Assembly: GCF_009687885.1 (NCBI RefSeq)
Contig: NZ_BLAF01000073.1
Span: forward strand, 1-55,494
From: Acrocarpospora pleiomorpha
Lineage (GTDB): Bacteria > Actinomycetota > Actinomycetes > Streptosporangiales > Streptosporangiaceae
Length of the DNA stretch: 55,494 nt
Direction: 5' to 3'
Shown here: in pieces, positions 1-7,297 of the stretch
Position numbering within the stretch: position 1 is the first letter of the stretch
Layout: every line of letters begins with the position of its first letter
The notes under the pieces: generated by a model
What the model was told of the DNA's origin: nothing
What the model saw: the letters and a program-made list of their open reading frames with translations, nothing else
Database searches by the model: none
Position numbers and translations under genes: made by a program

Positions 1-1
1 C

Positions 2-79
2 GACACAGCGGGCTGGCACTTCGAAACCCTCGAAGGCGATCCCGGATCCGTCAGCCACCTCGACCGCGACGTCGGCTGA
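2..79 (+). CDS. C-terminal tail of an unidentified gene (partial)
   Basis: An open frame enters from the left window edge and ends at TGA 77-79, giving about 25 residues with the ending SHLDRDVG. No family can be assigned from so little sequence. It could be a genuine 3' end or chance coding in GC-rich DNA. Nothing recognisable lies between its stop and position 227. Confidence 0.3.
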   Translation, partial: DTAGWHFETLEGDPGSVSHLDRDVG

Positions 80-226
80 TCAGACTCAGCTGTCCCGCAC
101 ACCGGGACCGGCTCAGCGGTGGGCGGACGAGCTTGAATGCCTGGCCCAAGCCGTCGATGCCGGTCCCGACCGCCCAACGGCGATCAGGTGCTGATCATGT
201 GATCAATCTACGTCTGTCGCAACACG

Positions 227-420
227 TCAGCCAGAAACCAGACCCAACCGGTACGCCAGAAGGACCGCCTGGACGCGATCACTCAGATCAAACTTGATCA
301 GGATCCGGGACGTATAGGTCTTCACGTCTCCGGTAATGGAGAGCTCGGCCCGATCTCCGTGTCGGAGAGCCCGGCAGCCATCTGCGCAAACCCCTTCAGC
401 TCCTGAGGAGTCAAACCGCC
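227..420 (-). pseudogene. LuxR-type response-regulator HTH domain, frameshifted fragment
   Basis: Read on the minus strand, one frame gives GGLTPQELKGFAQMAAGLSD, the start of a LuxR/NarL helix-turn-helix (normally LTPRE...LVARGLSN). After a single-base shift near position 350 the next frame gives ELSITGDVKTYTSRILIKF and then DRVQAVLLAYRLGLVSG before TGA at 227-229. This is the complete C-terminal DNA-binding domain of a two-component response regulator, split by a frameshift and lacking the receiver domain. Its upstream side abuts integrase debris, so it was probably truncated by an insertion. The assignment is firm at family level. Confidence 0.6.
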
Positions 421-501
421 TACCACGTGGTCCGGTCGGTTAGGCGGGCCGCGGCCGGCCCGTCGACATTGCGTGTGCCGACTATTCCTCCGTCCAGGTC
501 G

Positions 502-561
502 AGCCGCGTGGTGGTACTCCCGGAGGATGCCGCCCAGCCGATCACGACGGCGGATGTTCAG
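502..561 (-). mobile_element. Integrase-type transposase C-terminal relic
   Basis: About 20 codons read LNIRRRDRLGGILREYHHAA, the terminal signature of many actinobacterial rve-type transposases. A near-identical tail (LSIRRRDRLGGVLHEYLHAA) ends the relic at 3761-4134. No upstream catalytic core remains in this copy. Confidence 0.5.
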
Positions 562-574
562 ACTCGCCGTGGAC

Positions 575-750
575 CTGCGCAAGATCCTCACCACATACGA
601 AACGCACTTCAACCGACATCGTCCACACCAGACTGAACCAAGCCCGCCCGCTGCGGGCACTCCCCCACCCTCACCCACCCGACGCCGACATCAAGGTCAG
701 CCGACGAGACCGGCTCGACGGGCTTCTCCGCGAATATGACCAGGTCGCAC
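575..750 (+). mobile_element. Second integrase-type transposase C-terminal relic, opposite strand
   Basis: The plus strand reads LRKILTTYETHFNRHRPHQ and, after a frameshift near 630, LNQARPLRALPHPHPPDADI followed by SRRDRLDGLLREYDQVA. This is the usual last third of an rve transposase (YNxHRPHQ motif, then the RRDRLxGLxxEY tail). It lies tail to tail with the relic at 502-561, so two related insertions met here and were eroded. Confidence 0.5.
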
Positions 751-782
751 AAGGGGGCCGAGTTTCCGGCACCAACGGGCTT

Positions 783-1236
783 GGTAAGTAGCCGGGGGCA
801 TCTCAGCCCCCGGCTCTCGCAGAACCGGGCTTAAGCCTCTCGACTTACCCGGCTCCCATCATCCAGTCGTTTGCGTCCCGGTCGGCAAAACCTGCCAGTG
901 GGCGAACCCCCTGGGGTAGAGCGCCGCAGCCCGGGCCAGCGCGTCTCGCGCCCGCATCCACCGGCCCTAGTAGTTGATCCACCCTCGTGCGACGGCGTTG
1001 ATCTCGTGTGCCAGATCCTTCAGGCTTGCTCCACTGCGCCGGTGCAACCGCCAGGAACGGATGTGCGCGCGGATGCGTTTGGCGGCCTCGTCGCTGATGG
1101 CCGGGTTGAAGCTGAGGAAATACACTCCGTGCTTCGTCCGGACCATCCGCACGCGAAACCCGTACCTCAGGAAGGTGAAGGAGGTGTGCTCGTAGGAGCT
1201 ACGCCTCCTGCCGTCCCTGCAGTACACGATGCGGAG
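783..1236 (-). mobile_element. 3' end of a group II intron (domains V and VI plus maturase remnant)
   Basis: On the minus strand, 855-822 forms a 34-nt hairpin starting GAGCCGGG and ending CCGGTTC with a GAGA loop, the form of group II intron domain V. It is followed at 818-790 by a long hairpin (AGCCGGGGGC / GCCCCCGGCT) fitting domain VI, then CTACTTACC as the probable 3' intron end near 783. Upstream lies the remnant of the intron-encoded protein. The 5' ribozyme domains and most of the reverse transcriptase are missing, so the intron should be immobile. Confidence 0.65.
967..1236 (-). pseudogene. Group II intron reverse transcriptase/maturase, C-terminal fragment
   Basis: The fragment reads IVYCRDGRRR, then YEHTSFTFLRYGF, then IRAHIRSWRLHRRS, and ends VARGWINY before TAG. 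These are the end of the RT thumb and the maturase (GIIM) domain of group II intron proteins, where GWINYYGR is the usual signature. The reading after the stop (RARDALARAAALYPRGFAHW) resembles the normal C-terminus, suggesting an internal deletion. The finger and palm domains with the YADD motif are absent. Confidence 0.7.
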
Positions 1237-1239
1237 CAG

Positions 1240-1532
1240 CCCTCACCGTTGAACCATTCAACACCCTTCTCCGATAACTGAGCCGGGCCGTCTATCACCA
1301 GTTGTTCGTCCAGCCGCCCGCCCTGCTCATCGATACGCCTCAGCACAGCCGAGAACCGGAAGTGATTCTCAACAAGATGAAGTCGTAACGGATTGAGATA
1401 TCGGGCATTGACGTCCTGACGCGCCGCCCGTTCGTCCTTGCCCCGCTACAGGCGATCACCGAGAAACAGTGATATCAGCGATACAGCCACCGCTGTGCCC
1501 GCCGCGATGACAGCACTAGAAATGGAATTCAT
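1240..1532 (-). pseudogene. Small membrane-anchored protein gene, interrupted
   Basis: From ATG at 1530-1532 the frame encodes MNSISSAVIAAGTAVAVSLI, a single membrane segment, ending GDRL and TAG at 1446-1448. The same frame continues past the stop with coherent sequence (NARYLNPLRLHLVENHF, then QGGRLDEQLV and KGVEWFNGEG) as far as the intron relic near 1240. This fits a bitopic protein with a conserved cytoplasmic domain that acquired a nonsense mutation and was cut by the intron-derived DNA. Function is unknown. Confidence 0.45.
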
Positions 1533-1768
1533 CGGTTGTGCACCACCCGTAAGGCGCTGAGATGCGCAACAGATCCCCGGCCGCCAGCGGCAAGCATCCC
1601 GGCCCGCGCACCAGCTCGGCCATGCCATACAGGCTGAGGTCCGGCCTGCCGACGGTGGCGATCCGGGTCAGCAGTCCGGCCGCCTCGTGCGCCCAGCCCG
1701 GCCAGAGCCGCCACTGCGATCACGGTCCCGGCCTCTATCACCACACGCCTGCGCATACCGCCCATCAT
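1529..1768 (-). CDS. Uncertain short ORF or gene remnant
   Basis: An open frame begins MMGGMRRRVVIEAGTVIAVA and soon turns into low-information arginine-rich sequence. A neighbouring frame carries LLTRIATVGRPDLSLYGMAE, so this may be the broken upstream partner of the membrane-protein pseudogene. No family recognised. Confidence 0.15.
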   Translation of the reverse strand: MMGGMRRRVVIEAGTVIAVAALAGLGARGGRTADPDRHRRQAGPQPVWHGRAGARAGMLAAGGRGSVAHLSALRVVHNR

Positions 1769-1809
1769 CGACCACAGGGCATCTCATTAAGACCCCCGAA
1801 TACTCCCCT

Positions 1810-2592
1810 TCAGGCGCCGGCGCCGCCGTCCACCGGCACGATCGCGCCGGTCACCATCGAGGACCGGTCACTGAGCAGCCATGCGGCCGCCTCGGCGACT
1901 TCGTGGGGCTCGGCCATGCGTCCGAGTGGGATCGATGCCTTCAATCGCTCGACGATGCCGGGGGTCGCCGCCTCCCACGCGTCGATCATCTCCGTGGCGG
2001 TGCCGCCGGGAGTGAGGCCGTTCACCCGGATGCCATCACGGGCCCAGCTCACCGCGGCGGTCTCGGTGATGCTGTTGAGCGCGCGCTTCATCGCGGAGTA
2101 CGCGGGGAGCGGCGGGTTCGCGCGGCGGCTGCCGATGCTCGATGTGTTGACGATCGCCCCACCGCCGCTGCGTCGCATGAGTGCGGCCTCGGCCGTCATC
2201 GCGGTCCAGTGCGCCCTGAAGTTCACCGTGAACTGCTCGTCGATGTCCTCGTCGGTCGTGGTGTCGAGCGGGCCGGGCTGCTGGATCGCCGCGCCGTTGT
2301 TGAAGGCACCGTCGAGCCGTCCGTGCAGCTCTTCGACGCGGCCGACGGCGGCGCGGATGCTCGCGCGGTCGGCGAGGTCCAGGGCGACGGCGTCGGCGAC
2401 GCCTCCATCGGCGCGGATCTCACTGACGATGCGGTCGAGGGCATCGGTGCTGCGGGCGGCGAGCACGACAGCGGCGCCCTCCCGTGCGAAGAGCCGGGCC
2501 GCAGCTGCGCCGATGCCGCGGCTGGCGCCGGTGATGAATACGACCTTGCCGGTGAGCAGGCCGATGGAGGTGGTGTCGATGTTGTTTGTCAT
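1810..2592 (-). CDS. Short-chain dehydrogenase/reductase (SDR)
   Basis: A 260-residue classical SDR. The Rossmann motif TGASRGIG lies at about residues 20-27, NNGAA replaces NNAG near 98, the catalytic serine is in NTSSIGS near 148, and YSAMK supplies the Tyr and Lys near 162. It ends with the usual substrate-loop and VPVDGG tail. The enzyme is cytosolic and should use NAD(P)H on an unknown alcohol or ketone. The ATG at 2590-2592 was chosen because it sits just before the nucleotide-binding strand and leaves an 86-bp divergent promoter shared with the XRE regulator. That divergent pairing suggests the regulator controls this gene. Confidence 0.88.
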   Translation of the reverse strand: MTNNIDTTSIGLLTGKVVFITGASRGIGAAAARLFAREGAAVVLAARSTDALDRIVSEIRADGGVADAVALDLADRASIRAAVGRVEELHGRLDGAFNNGAAIQQPGPLDTTTDEDIDEQFTVNFRAHWTAMTAEAALMRRSGGGAIVNTSSIGSRRANPPLPAYSAMKRALNSITETAAVSWARDGIRVNGLTPGGTATEMIDAWEAATPGIVERLKASIPLGRMAEPHEVAEAAAWLLSDRSSMVTGAIVPVDGGAGA

Positions 2593-2678
2593 GCCAACAG
2601 CGTCGTGCCGGCCCGGGATCCGGATGCAGGCACAGGCAGTACCAGGATCCGTCGCCGCGCAGCGTGCAGACTGGGGGT

Positions 2679-3536
2679 ATGGACAAGCAGGAGCTTGGGG
2701 CGTTCCTCCGTAGCCGTCGCGAGCGGCTCCGGCCGGAGGACGTCGGCCTCCCCTCGGGCTCGCGACGCCGGACACCGGGTCTTCGCCGCGAGGAGGTCGC
2801 GGTCCTCGCGTACATCTCCACGGAGTACTACGTCCGGCTCGAGCAGGGCAGGGCACCGCGACCGTCGGGCGAGGTCCTCGCCGGGATCGCCGGCGCGCTG
2901 CGGCTCACGGACGCCGAGTCCGATCACCTGCACGTCCTGGCCGGCACTGCGCCGAGCCGTACCGGACTGCATCGGCGCGACGTCCGCCCGAGCATCCTCG
3001 CGCTGCTGCAGCGGCTGCCGCAGACGGCCGCTTTCGTGACGTCCGCCGCGTTCGAGGTGCTCGCGTGGAACGACCTCGCGGCCGCGCTCATGGAGGACTT
3101 CGCCGAGCTCGCCCCGAAGGACCGCAACCTCGCGCGCCGGGCCTTCCTCGGATCGGCGCCCATCGATGCGCCCTTGTACGGGATCTCCGACGCCGCGGAA
3201 TTCCGGCACCACGCCGTCAGGGAGCTCCGATCCACCCTCGCCCGGTACCCGTCCGACCCCGCGGTGACCGGACTCGTCGACGAGCTCCGCGACGCCAGCC
3301 CCGAGTTCGCCCGGCTCTGGGAGCGGCACGACGTGCAGACTGCGCCAGTGCTCACGAAGACTTTCCGTCACCCGGTCGTCGGGGAGATCACCGTCGACTG
3401 CGACTCGCTCACGCTCACAGACCGCGACCAGCACCTCGTGCTCTACAGCGCGCCGCCGGGATCCCATAGCGCCGAGGCTCTGGCTCTGCTGAATGTACTT
3501 GGAGCCGAGTACGCGAATGCGAGCAGGACGCTCTGA
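2679..3536 (+). CDS. XRE-family regulator with MmyB-like ligand-binding domain
   Basis: A 285-residue protein. Residues 1-80 form a Cro/CI-type helix-turn-helix with the hallmark RRTPGLRREEVAVLAYISTE followed by YYVRLEQGR. The remainder matches the MmyB-like (MLTR) ligand-binding domain common in actinobacterial SDR regulators, with WNDLAAALMEDF and HHAVRELRSTLARYP. ATG 2679 was chosen because MDKQELGAFLRSRRE is the standard start of this family. The gene is divergent from the SDR at 1810-2592, the classic arrangement for regulators that repress an adjacent oxidoreductase. Confidence 0.9.
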   Translation: MDKQELGAFLRSRRERLRPEDVGLPSGSRRRTPGLRREEVAVLAYISTEYYVRLEQGRAPRPSGEVLAGIAGALRLTDAESDHLHVLAGTAPSRTGLHRRDVRPSILALLQRLPQTAAFVTSAAFEVLAWNDLAAALMEDFAELAPKDRNLARRAFLGSAPIDAPLYGISDAAEFRHHAVRELRSTLARYPSDPAVTGLVDELRDASPEFARLWERHDVQTAPVLTKTFRHPVVGEITVDCDSLTLTDRDQHLVLYSAPPGSHSAEALALLNVLGAEYANASRTL

Positions 3537-3730
3537 CGGAGCGGGACACGTGACCGACATGCCTGAAGACCCTCGAATACTGTTAAGGCGAGCGCGCGCC
3601 AACCTTACTTTCCGCACGTGACTGACTACTTAAAGTCACTCAAGATAACTTCCCCAGCCGGGACACAGGCAGGACCGTGCACGAGCAGATGGACGCCACT
3701 CACTACGCCCGACGCGTGCGGTGCCCGCTG

Positions 3731-3753
3731 TGCGCCTGCCGATAACCTCATCC
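3731..3753 (+). repeat. Imperfect 23-bp direct repeat, copy 1
   Basis: TGCGCCTGCCGATAA plus two variable bases plus TCATCC. The same 23-mer with only those two bases changed recurs at 4114-4136. The two copies bracket the integrase relic. Confidence 0.6.
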
Positions 3754-3760
3754 ATGCAGC

Positions 3761-4134
3761 TCAGGCGGCATGCAGGTATTCGTGGAGGACTCCGCCGAGA
3801 CGGTCCCGTCGGCGTATGCTGAGGTCGTCGATTCGTGCTGGATCGGTGATCGGTGCCGGGACAGCGCGTAAGGGAGCTGCCTGCGCTAGACCCTGGTGGG
3901 CTCGGTGCCGGTTGTAGGTGACAACTGCTCGTACTGGCGCAGGGCATGACGGAGATGCCGTTCGTTCCAGAGCAGGCAGCGGTCCAGGAGTTCGTGGCGG
4001 CAGGATTGCACCCATCGCTCCATGATCGCATTCATGCGGGGCATGCGGACGCCGGTCAGTACGGTCTGGATGCCGGCGTCGGCGAGAATCTCGTCTATCA
4101 CGCTGGGGAACTTTGCGCCTGCCGATAATGTCAT
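3761..4134 (-). pseudogene. rve integrase-type transposase, C-terminal half, frameshifted
   Basis: One frame gives AKFPSVIDEILADAGIQTVL, then RMPRMNAIMERWVQSCRHEL and LLWNERHLRHALRQYE. After a frameshift near 3900 the next gives YNRHRAHQGLAQAAPLRAVP and ends RRRDRLGGVLHEYLHAA. These cover the second catalytic region (E in NAIMERW) and tail of an IS481/IS3-like DDE transposase. The N-terminal half is missing: coding breaks exactly at the 23-bp repeat at 4114-4136. Confidence 0.7.
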
Positions 4135-4136
4135 CC
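4114..4136 (+). repeat. Imperfect 23-bp direct repeat, copy 2
   Basis: TGCGCCTGCCGATAA, TG, TCATCC; 21 of 23 bases match 3731-3753. Its inner edge is the point where integrase coding similarity stops. Confidence 0.6.
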
Positions 4137-4359
4137 GAGCAGGTCATCCTGCTTGCCGATTCTTCCGGGCGTGCACCCCGATCCGCCTGTCCAAGCAGGC
4201 CCAGGGCGGCAGGATGTTCGTTCATGCTCCTTCGTCTGACGTATCTGGCCGTCAGGGTTTGGACGGCGTGGTGGAGAGCGTAGGCGGAACGGCTGATGTC
4301 CAAGGTCGGCCGCCATCGGCGCCCTCGCCCTCATTCTCCACACCACCGCCCGACTCCCT

Positions 4360-4592
4360 CACGCCCTGGCCGAGCTGCTGCGCGCCTTTCTGCCCGTCAT
4401 CACCGCCCTGACTGAGCTACGCGCCGCGCTGGCCCGCAGCCGACGGCGAAGGCATTCCTGACCACTCGACGCCCAGCTGTCCGAGACAGCGCAGGACTCA
4501 CTCGAACGCGACTTCCCGGGGCCCAGGTACAGGCCTACTATCAACTGAGGCTGTGAACGATAGATGGCGGATGTGACTGATAACTGGCGCCG
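4360..4592 (+). repeat. Left long inverted-repeat arm of the 4.36-6.34 kb cassette region
   Basis: This segment resembles the reverse complement of 6121-6338. It begins CACGCCCTGGCCGAGCTGCT, encodes the end of a small protein (AELLRAFLPVITALTELRAA, stop 4459-4461), and finishes at 4547-4592 with GAGGCTGTG and two tandem 20-bp units, GTGAACGATAGATGGCGGAT and GTGACTGATAACTGGCGCCG. The 46-bp terminal motif recurs at 5443-5488 (inverted), 5496-5541 (direct) and, shortened, at 6121-6149 (inverted). Confidence 0.7.
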
Positions 4593-4679
4593 ACAGCACC
4601 CCCGCGAGCGGGAAGCATCCGGACGGATGCGCCCTGGACGGCAAAGCACAGAAAACCATACATACCCGAACGGAAACGC

Positions 4680-5273
4680 TTACCTGGCGGTCCGCGGCTC
4701 GGAGATGACGCCCGATAGGTAAGCGGACCCCTCCAAGATTTGGGGGGTGAGCTTGATTCCGGTGAGGCGCTCGATCAGGACAAGCCCTGGCCCCTGGTAG
4801 AGCTCATACTTGTCCTCCCCATAGTCGTGGTCGATCTGCTTCATGGTCTCCACGAGCTCGTCGGGGACCTCCTCGGAGTAGCCCTCCTGGGCCCAGAAAC
4901 CGAACCGGATCTCCCCGTCCTCCACCCAGCGGAAGTCCTCCAGAGCCTTGATGTCGAGGCGGTAGAGGGAGACCAGGCGAGTGCCCGCCGACAGCGGCCT
5001 GATGAATTGGTCGTTGGCGCCGAGCCAACTGTTGTACTGCACGACGAACGACCAGTCGCCGATGGTCGTGACCGCGGCGAACTTGGTCTGGTCGTCGTAG
5101 CACAGGCCGGCATCGATCGACTCATTGAGCGTCATCCAGGAGAAGTCCTCTGCTCGGCCCCCCATCCGGGCCACGAGCTGCTCGGGTGTGAGCCCGCGGA
5201 CGAAGATGAAGCTGTAAGCCTCCGCGAGGCCGGAGTCGGTGAACCAGGCGTAGTCGCCAGGGGGCGTGATCAT
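4680..5273 (-). CDS. DUF6461-like protein in a repeat-bounded cassette
   Basis: A 197-residue acidic soluble protein with no signal peptide or membrane segment. It opens GDYAWFTDSGLAEAYSFIFV and has GDWSFVVQYNSWLG and RLVSLYRLDIKALEDFRWVE, features I associate with the actinobacterial DUF6461 family of unknown function. ATG at 5271-5273 precedes the conserved opening; an upstream extension to 5372 is possible but of lower quality. The gene stands alone between inverted copies of a 46-bp motif (4547-4592 and 5443-5488), like a passenger gene. Proteins of this type may belong to defence or toxin-immunity sets, but nothing here proves that. Confidence 0.75.
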   Translation of the reverse strand: MITPPGDYAWFTDSGLAEAYSFIFVRGLTPEQLVARMGGRAEDFSWMTLNESIDAGLCYDDQTKFAAVTTIGDWSFVVQYNSWLGANDQFIRPLSAGTRLVSLYRLDIKALEDFRWVEDGEIRFGFWAQEGYSEEVPDELVETMKQIDHDYGEDKYELYQGPGLVLIERLTGIKLTPQILEGSAYLSGVISEPRTAR

Positions 5274-5442
5274 GCAGCGATCATGACAGGGCCCACCGAC
5301 ACAACCAGCCGAGAAAGCGGCCCCTCCTGACAGATCGTCGGCCAGGAACAGGTGCCGGGTCGGCGAGGGCACGCGGCTGACGGCCCATCCAGCCCAAGCC
5401 TCTCATTTCTCCCGCGGCCATGACATCGGCACCCCGATGCAG

Positions 5443-5488
5443 CGGCGCCAACTATCGCTCACATCCGCTATCTGTCGTTCACAACCTC
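5443..5488 (-). repeat. Terminal motif copy R2, inverted
   Basis: Reverse complement begins GAGGTTGTGAACGACAGATA and ends GTGAGCGATAGTTGGCGCCG, the same tandem 20-bp pair as 4547-4592. It closes the first cassette and lies only 7 bp from the next copy, which points the other way. Confidence 0.7.
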
Positions 5489-5495
5489 AGTCGTT

Positions 5496-5541
5496 GAGGC
5501 TGTGATCGATAGTTGGCGGATGTGATTGGTATCTGGCGCCG
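5496..5541 (+). repeat. Terminal motif copy R3
   Basis: GAGGCTGTGATCGATAGTTG followed by GCGGAT and GTGATTGGTATCTGGCGCCG. It opens the second cassette. R2 and R3 together make a head-to-head palindromic junction of about 99 bp (5443-5541). Confidence 0.7.
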
Positions 5542-5584
5542 ACCACAGCCGCGGTGGACACGCTGCTTCACCTGACGGTTCAGA

Positions 5585-5962
5585 ATGGGCGGCATGGTCA
5601 AACGACGATCCGGTTGCCCATGTGGGCTGCCCGCCGGGTACGAGGACTGCTGCGGGAGACTTCACCAGGGAGAGGCGGCTCCGACGGCGGAGTCGTTGAT
5701 GCGATCCCGGTACAGCGCCTTCGCCGTCGGTGACGTCGGCTACCTACTCCGCACCTGGCATCCGGCGACGCGGCCGCAGTCTCTGGAGTTGGAACCCTCG
5801 CTGCGCTGGGTGCGCTTGGACATCCTGGAGGCCACCGGACGCACGGTTCACTTCGCCGCGCACTATATAGACGCTGGCCGCTCCGACGTCTTGCAGGAAC
5901 ATAGCCGCTTCGTCCGGGACCGCGACGTTTGGCTCTACGTCGGCCCCATCTCCTCCAGCTGA
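5585..5962 (+). CDS. YchJ/UPF0225-family protein with SEC-C motif
   Basis: A 125-residue protein. The N-terminal metal-binding SEC-C-like motif is CPCGLPAGYEDCCGR, followed by TAESLMRSRYSAFAVGDVGY and LLRTWHPATRP, the standard layout of the YchJ/UPF0225 family (NTF2-like fold). The family's biochemical role is not established; the cysteines suggest zinc binding. ATG 5585 gives MGGMVKRR; the in-frame ATG at 5594 is equally plausible because relatives start just before the cysteine motif. The gene is alone between inverted terminal motifs at 5496-5541 and 6121-6149. Confidence 0.8.
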   Translation: MGGMVKRRSGCPCGLPAGYEDCCGRLHQGEAAPTAESLMRSRYSAFAVGDVGYLLRTWHPATRPQSLELEPSLRWVRLDILEATGRTVHFAAHYIDAGRSDVLQEHSRFVRDRDVWLYVGPISSS

Positions 5963-6120
5963 CATTTCGCCACACGTTGCGCGTTCAACCGGCGGATACC
6001 CGACGACCGCTCCGGCAAGCGTGCATGATCCTTGACGCGGAAGCGTTCGGCCCGCGCCCGTTCCGGGCCGTCTCGCTTCTCGATTGATCGCGACGACCGA
6101 AGGGAGCCTTCGGCGTAAAT

Positions 6121-6338
6121 GGCCGACGCCAACTATCGACCACAGCCTCAAGTTGATAGCGTAGCCCGCTCCTGCGGAGCTGGACAGTGACGCCCACGCG
6201 AGCCTGACCTGTCCTGACCAGCGTAGGAGGGCGGGTCACGAAGGCCTTCGCCGGCGGCCGCGAGCGAGCGCGGCGCGTAGCTCGGCCAGGGCGGTGATGA
6301 CAGCGAGGAAGGCGCGCAGCAGGTCGGCCAGGGCGTGG
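6121..6338 (-). repeat. Right long inverted-repeat arm of the cassette region
   Basis: Resembles the reverse complement of 4360-4592, including the tail of the small protein (ADLLRAFLAVITALAELRAA on the minus strand) and the outer sequence CTATCAACTTGAGGCTGTGG. Only one of the two 20-bp units remains at its inner end (GTGGTCGATAGTTGGCGTCG), so it is the shortest of the four ends. Confidence 0.65.
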
Positions 6339-6415
6339 GGGGAGGGTGGTTGCATGCGGGATATGGGTGAAAGCGCTGGTTGCCTGACCTGGTCGGTGTG
6401 GCCTGGCTCATCGGC

Positions 6416-6900
6416 TCATCGACGTCCGGGCGGGGTCGGGGTGGCGGGTGAAGGGTGTGGGTTGCGGGCCAGGTAATCCTGGAGTTCCTGGTGGCGGAAC
6501 TGGTAGGCGATGCCAGCGATGCGGATCAGTCCCGCTCCGTTGGCCCAGTGCAGGAACCGGCCCAGCCGCAGCGGCAACCAACGCGATGTCCACCGTCGGC
6601 ACACCACCACGGCCACCACGTAACGCCAACCTGCGAGCCCGAACACGAGCCCGAACACGAGCCCGAACACGGGGCCGAACATGAGCCCGCACATGAGCCC
6701 AGCGGCTAGATCGGCGCGCACCACGTCCTGCGGATCTCTGCTGCCTTCCGTTTCGAAACCGGTGAGCCTGACCGCGAGCCTGAGAACGGTTCCGCTCGAG
6801 AGCACGAGCACGAGCCCAGTAGCGAGTCCGTCCACAAGCGTGTCCGCAAAACTCCTCCCCGGGCCCGAGCCCGCCCGTAAGCCCGCGTGCGAGCCCGGGT
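6416..6900 (-). pseudogene. C-terminal fragment of a NACHT-type NTPase/membrane protein
   Basis: The open frame has a repetitive hydrophobic Gly-Leu-Val-Phe tract (LMCGLMFGPVFGLVFGLVFG), then WLPLRLGRFLHWANGAGLIR and IAYQFRHQELQDYLAR. This is the typical end of large actinobacterial NACHT-domain proteins with a glycine-rich membrane region. The NTPase domain is missing, and upstream sequence joins a different relic at about 6900. The repeated GLVFG block is encoded by near-perfect 12-bp repeats around 6640-6680. Confidence 0.55.
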
Positions 6901-6918
6901 AGCCGGCGTGCGTGGGTG

Positions 6919-7140
6919 TTCGGCGCCTTGGACGCCATCCAGGTCCGCCGGGTCACGAGCGCCTGGTGCGTCGGCGACCTCCACTGGCACAACCGCCCCT
7001 CCGCGACGCAGAGGGACACGGTCCACATCCCAGGCCCCGACGCTGCTGGTCAGGACCTGGGCGACCCGGTTTCGCCAAGCAGCGTGATCGCCCCGATAAC
7101 GGGAGGGCAGGCCTCAAGTCGACCGACCGGTTGCCGGTGA
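6919..7140 (+). pseudogene. Relic of a DNRLRE-domain protein
   Basis: The frame includes IQVRRVTSAWCVGDLHWHNR followed by PSATQRDTV, which parallels VQVRRVTEPWSGDFLHWGNK in the intact gene just downstream. It has neither start nor signal peptide and turns non-homologous before its stop. It is probably a truncated paralogue left by a deletion. Confidence 0.5.
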
Positions 7141-7142
7141 CC

Positions 7143-7297
7143 GGTCGCATGATTAATAGACGGCCTTTGTCGGCAATAGGGGTATTTTGTCGGCCATTTC
7201 AAATTGCATTCGAAAATGTCAATATTTCGATTTGTCGGATTATTTGTTAACGTCCCTGCGTGATGTCAATGATCATCCCCGCGCCTCAAGGAACCCG
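7143..7297 (+). promoter_or_regulatory. AT-rich leader and promoter region of the DNRLRE gene
   Basis: This stretch is strikingly AT-rich for the window (for example TTGTTAAC and TCAATATTTCGATTTGTCGG) and lies directly upstream of the ribosome site CAAGGAA at about 7287. No exact sigma-factor consensus can be assigned. Confidence 0.4.

Noticed and set aside
4227..4290. Possible N-terminal stub of another rve transposase (MLLRLTYLAV on the plus strand)
   Set aside because: Only about ten suggestive residues before divergence; too short to claim.
6640..6690. Short repeats (cgagcccgaacacgagcccg type) that resemble a small CRISPR-like array
   Set aside because: The units are contiguous 12-mers without spacers and encode the Gly-Leu-Phe tract of the NACHT-type fragment on the minus strand.
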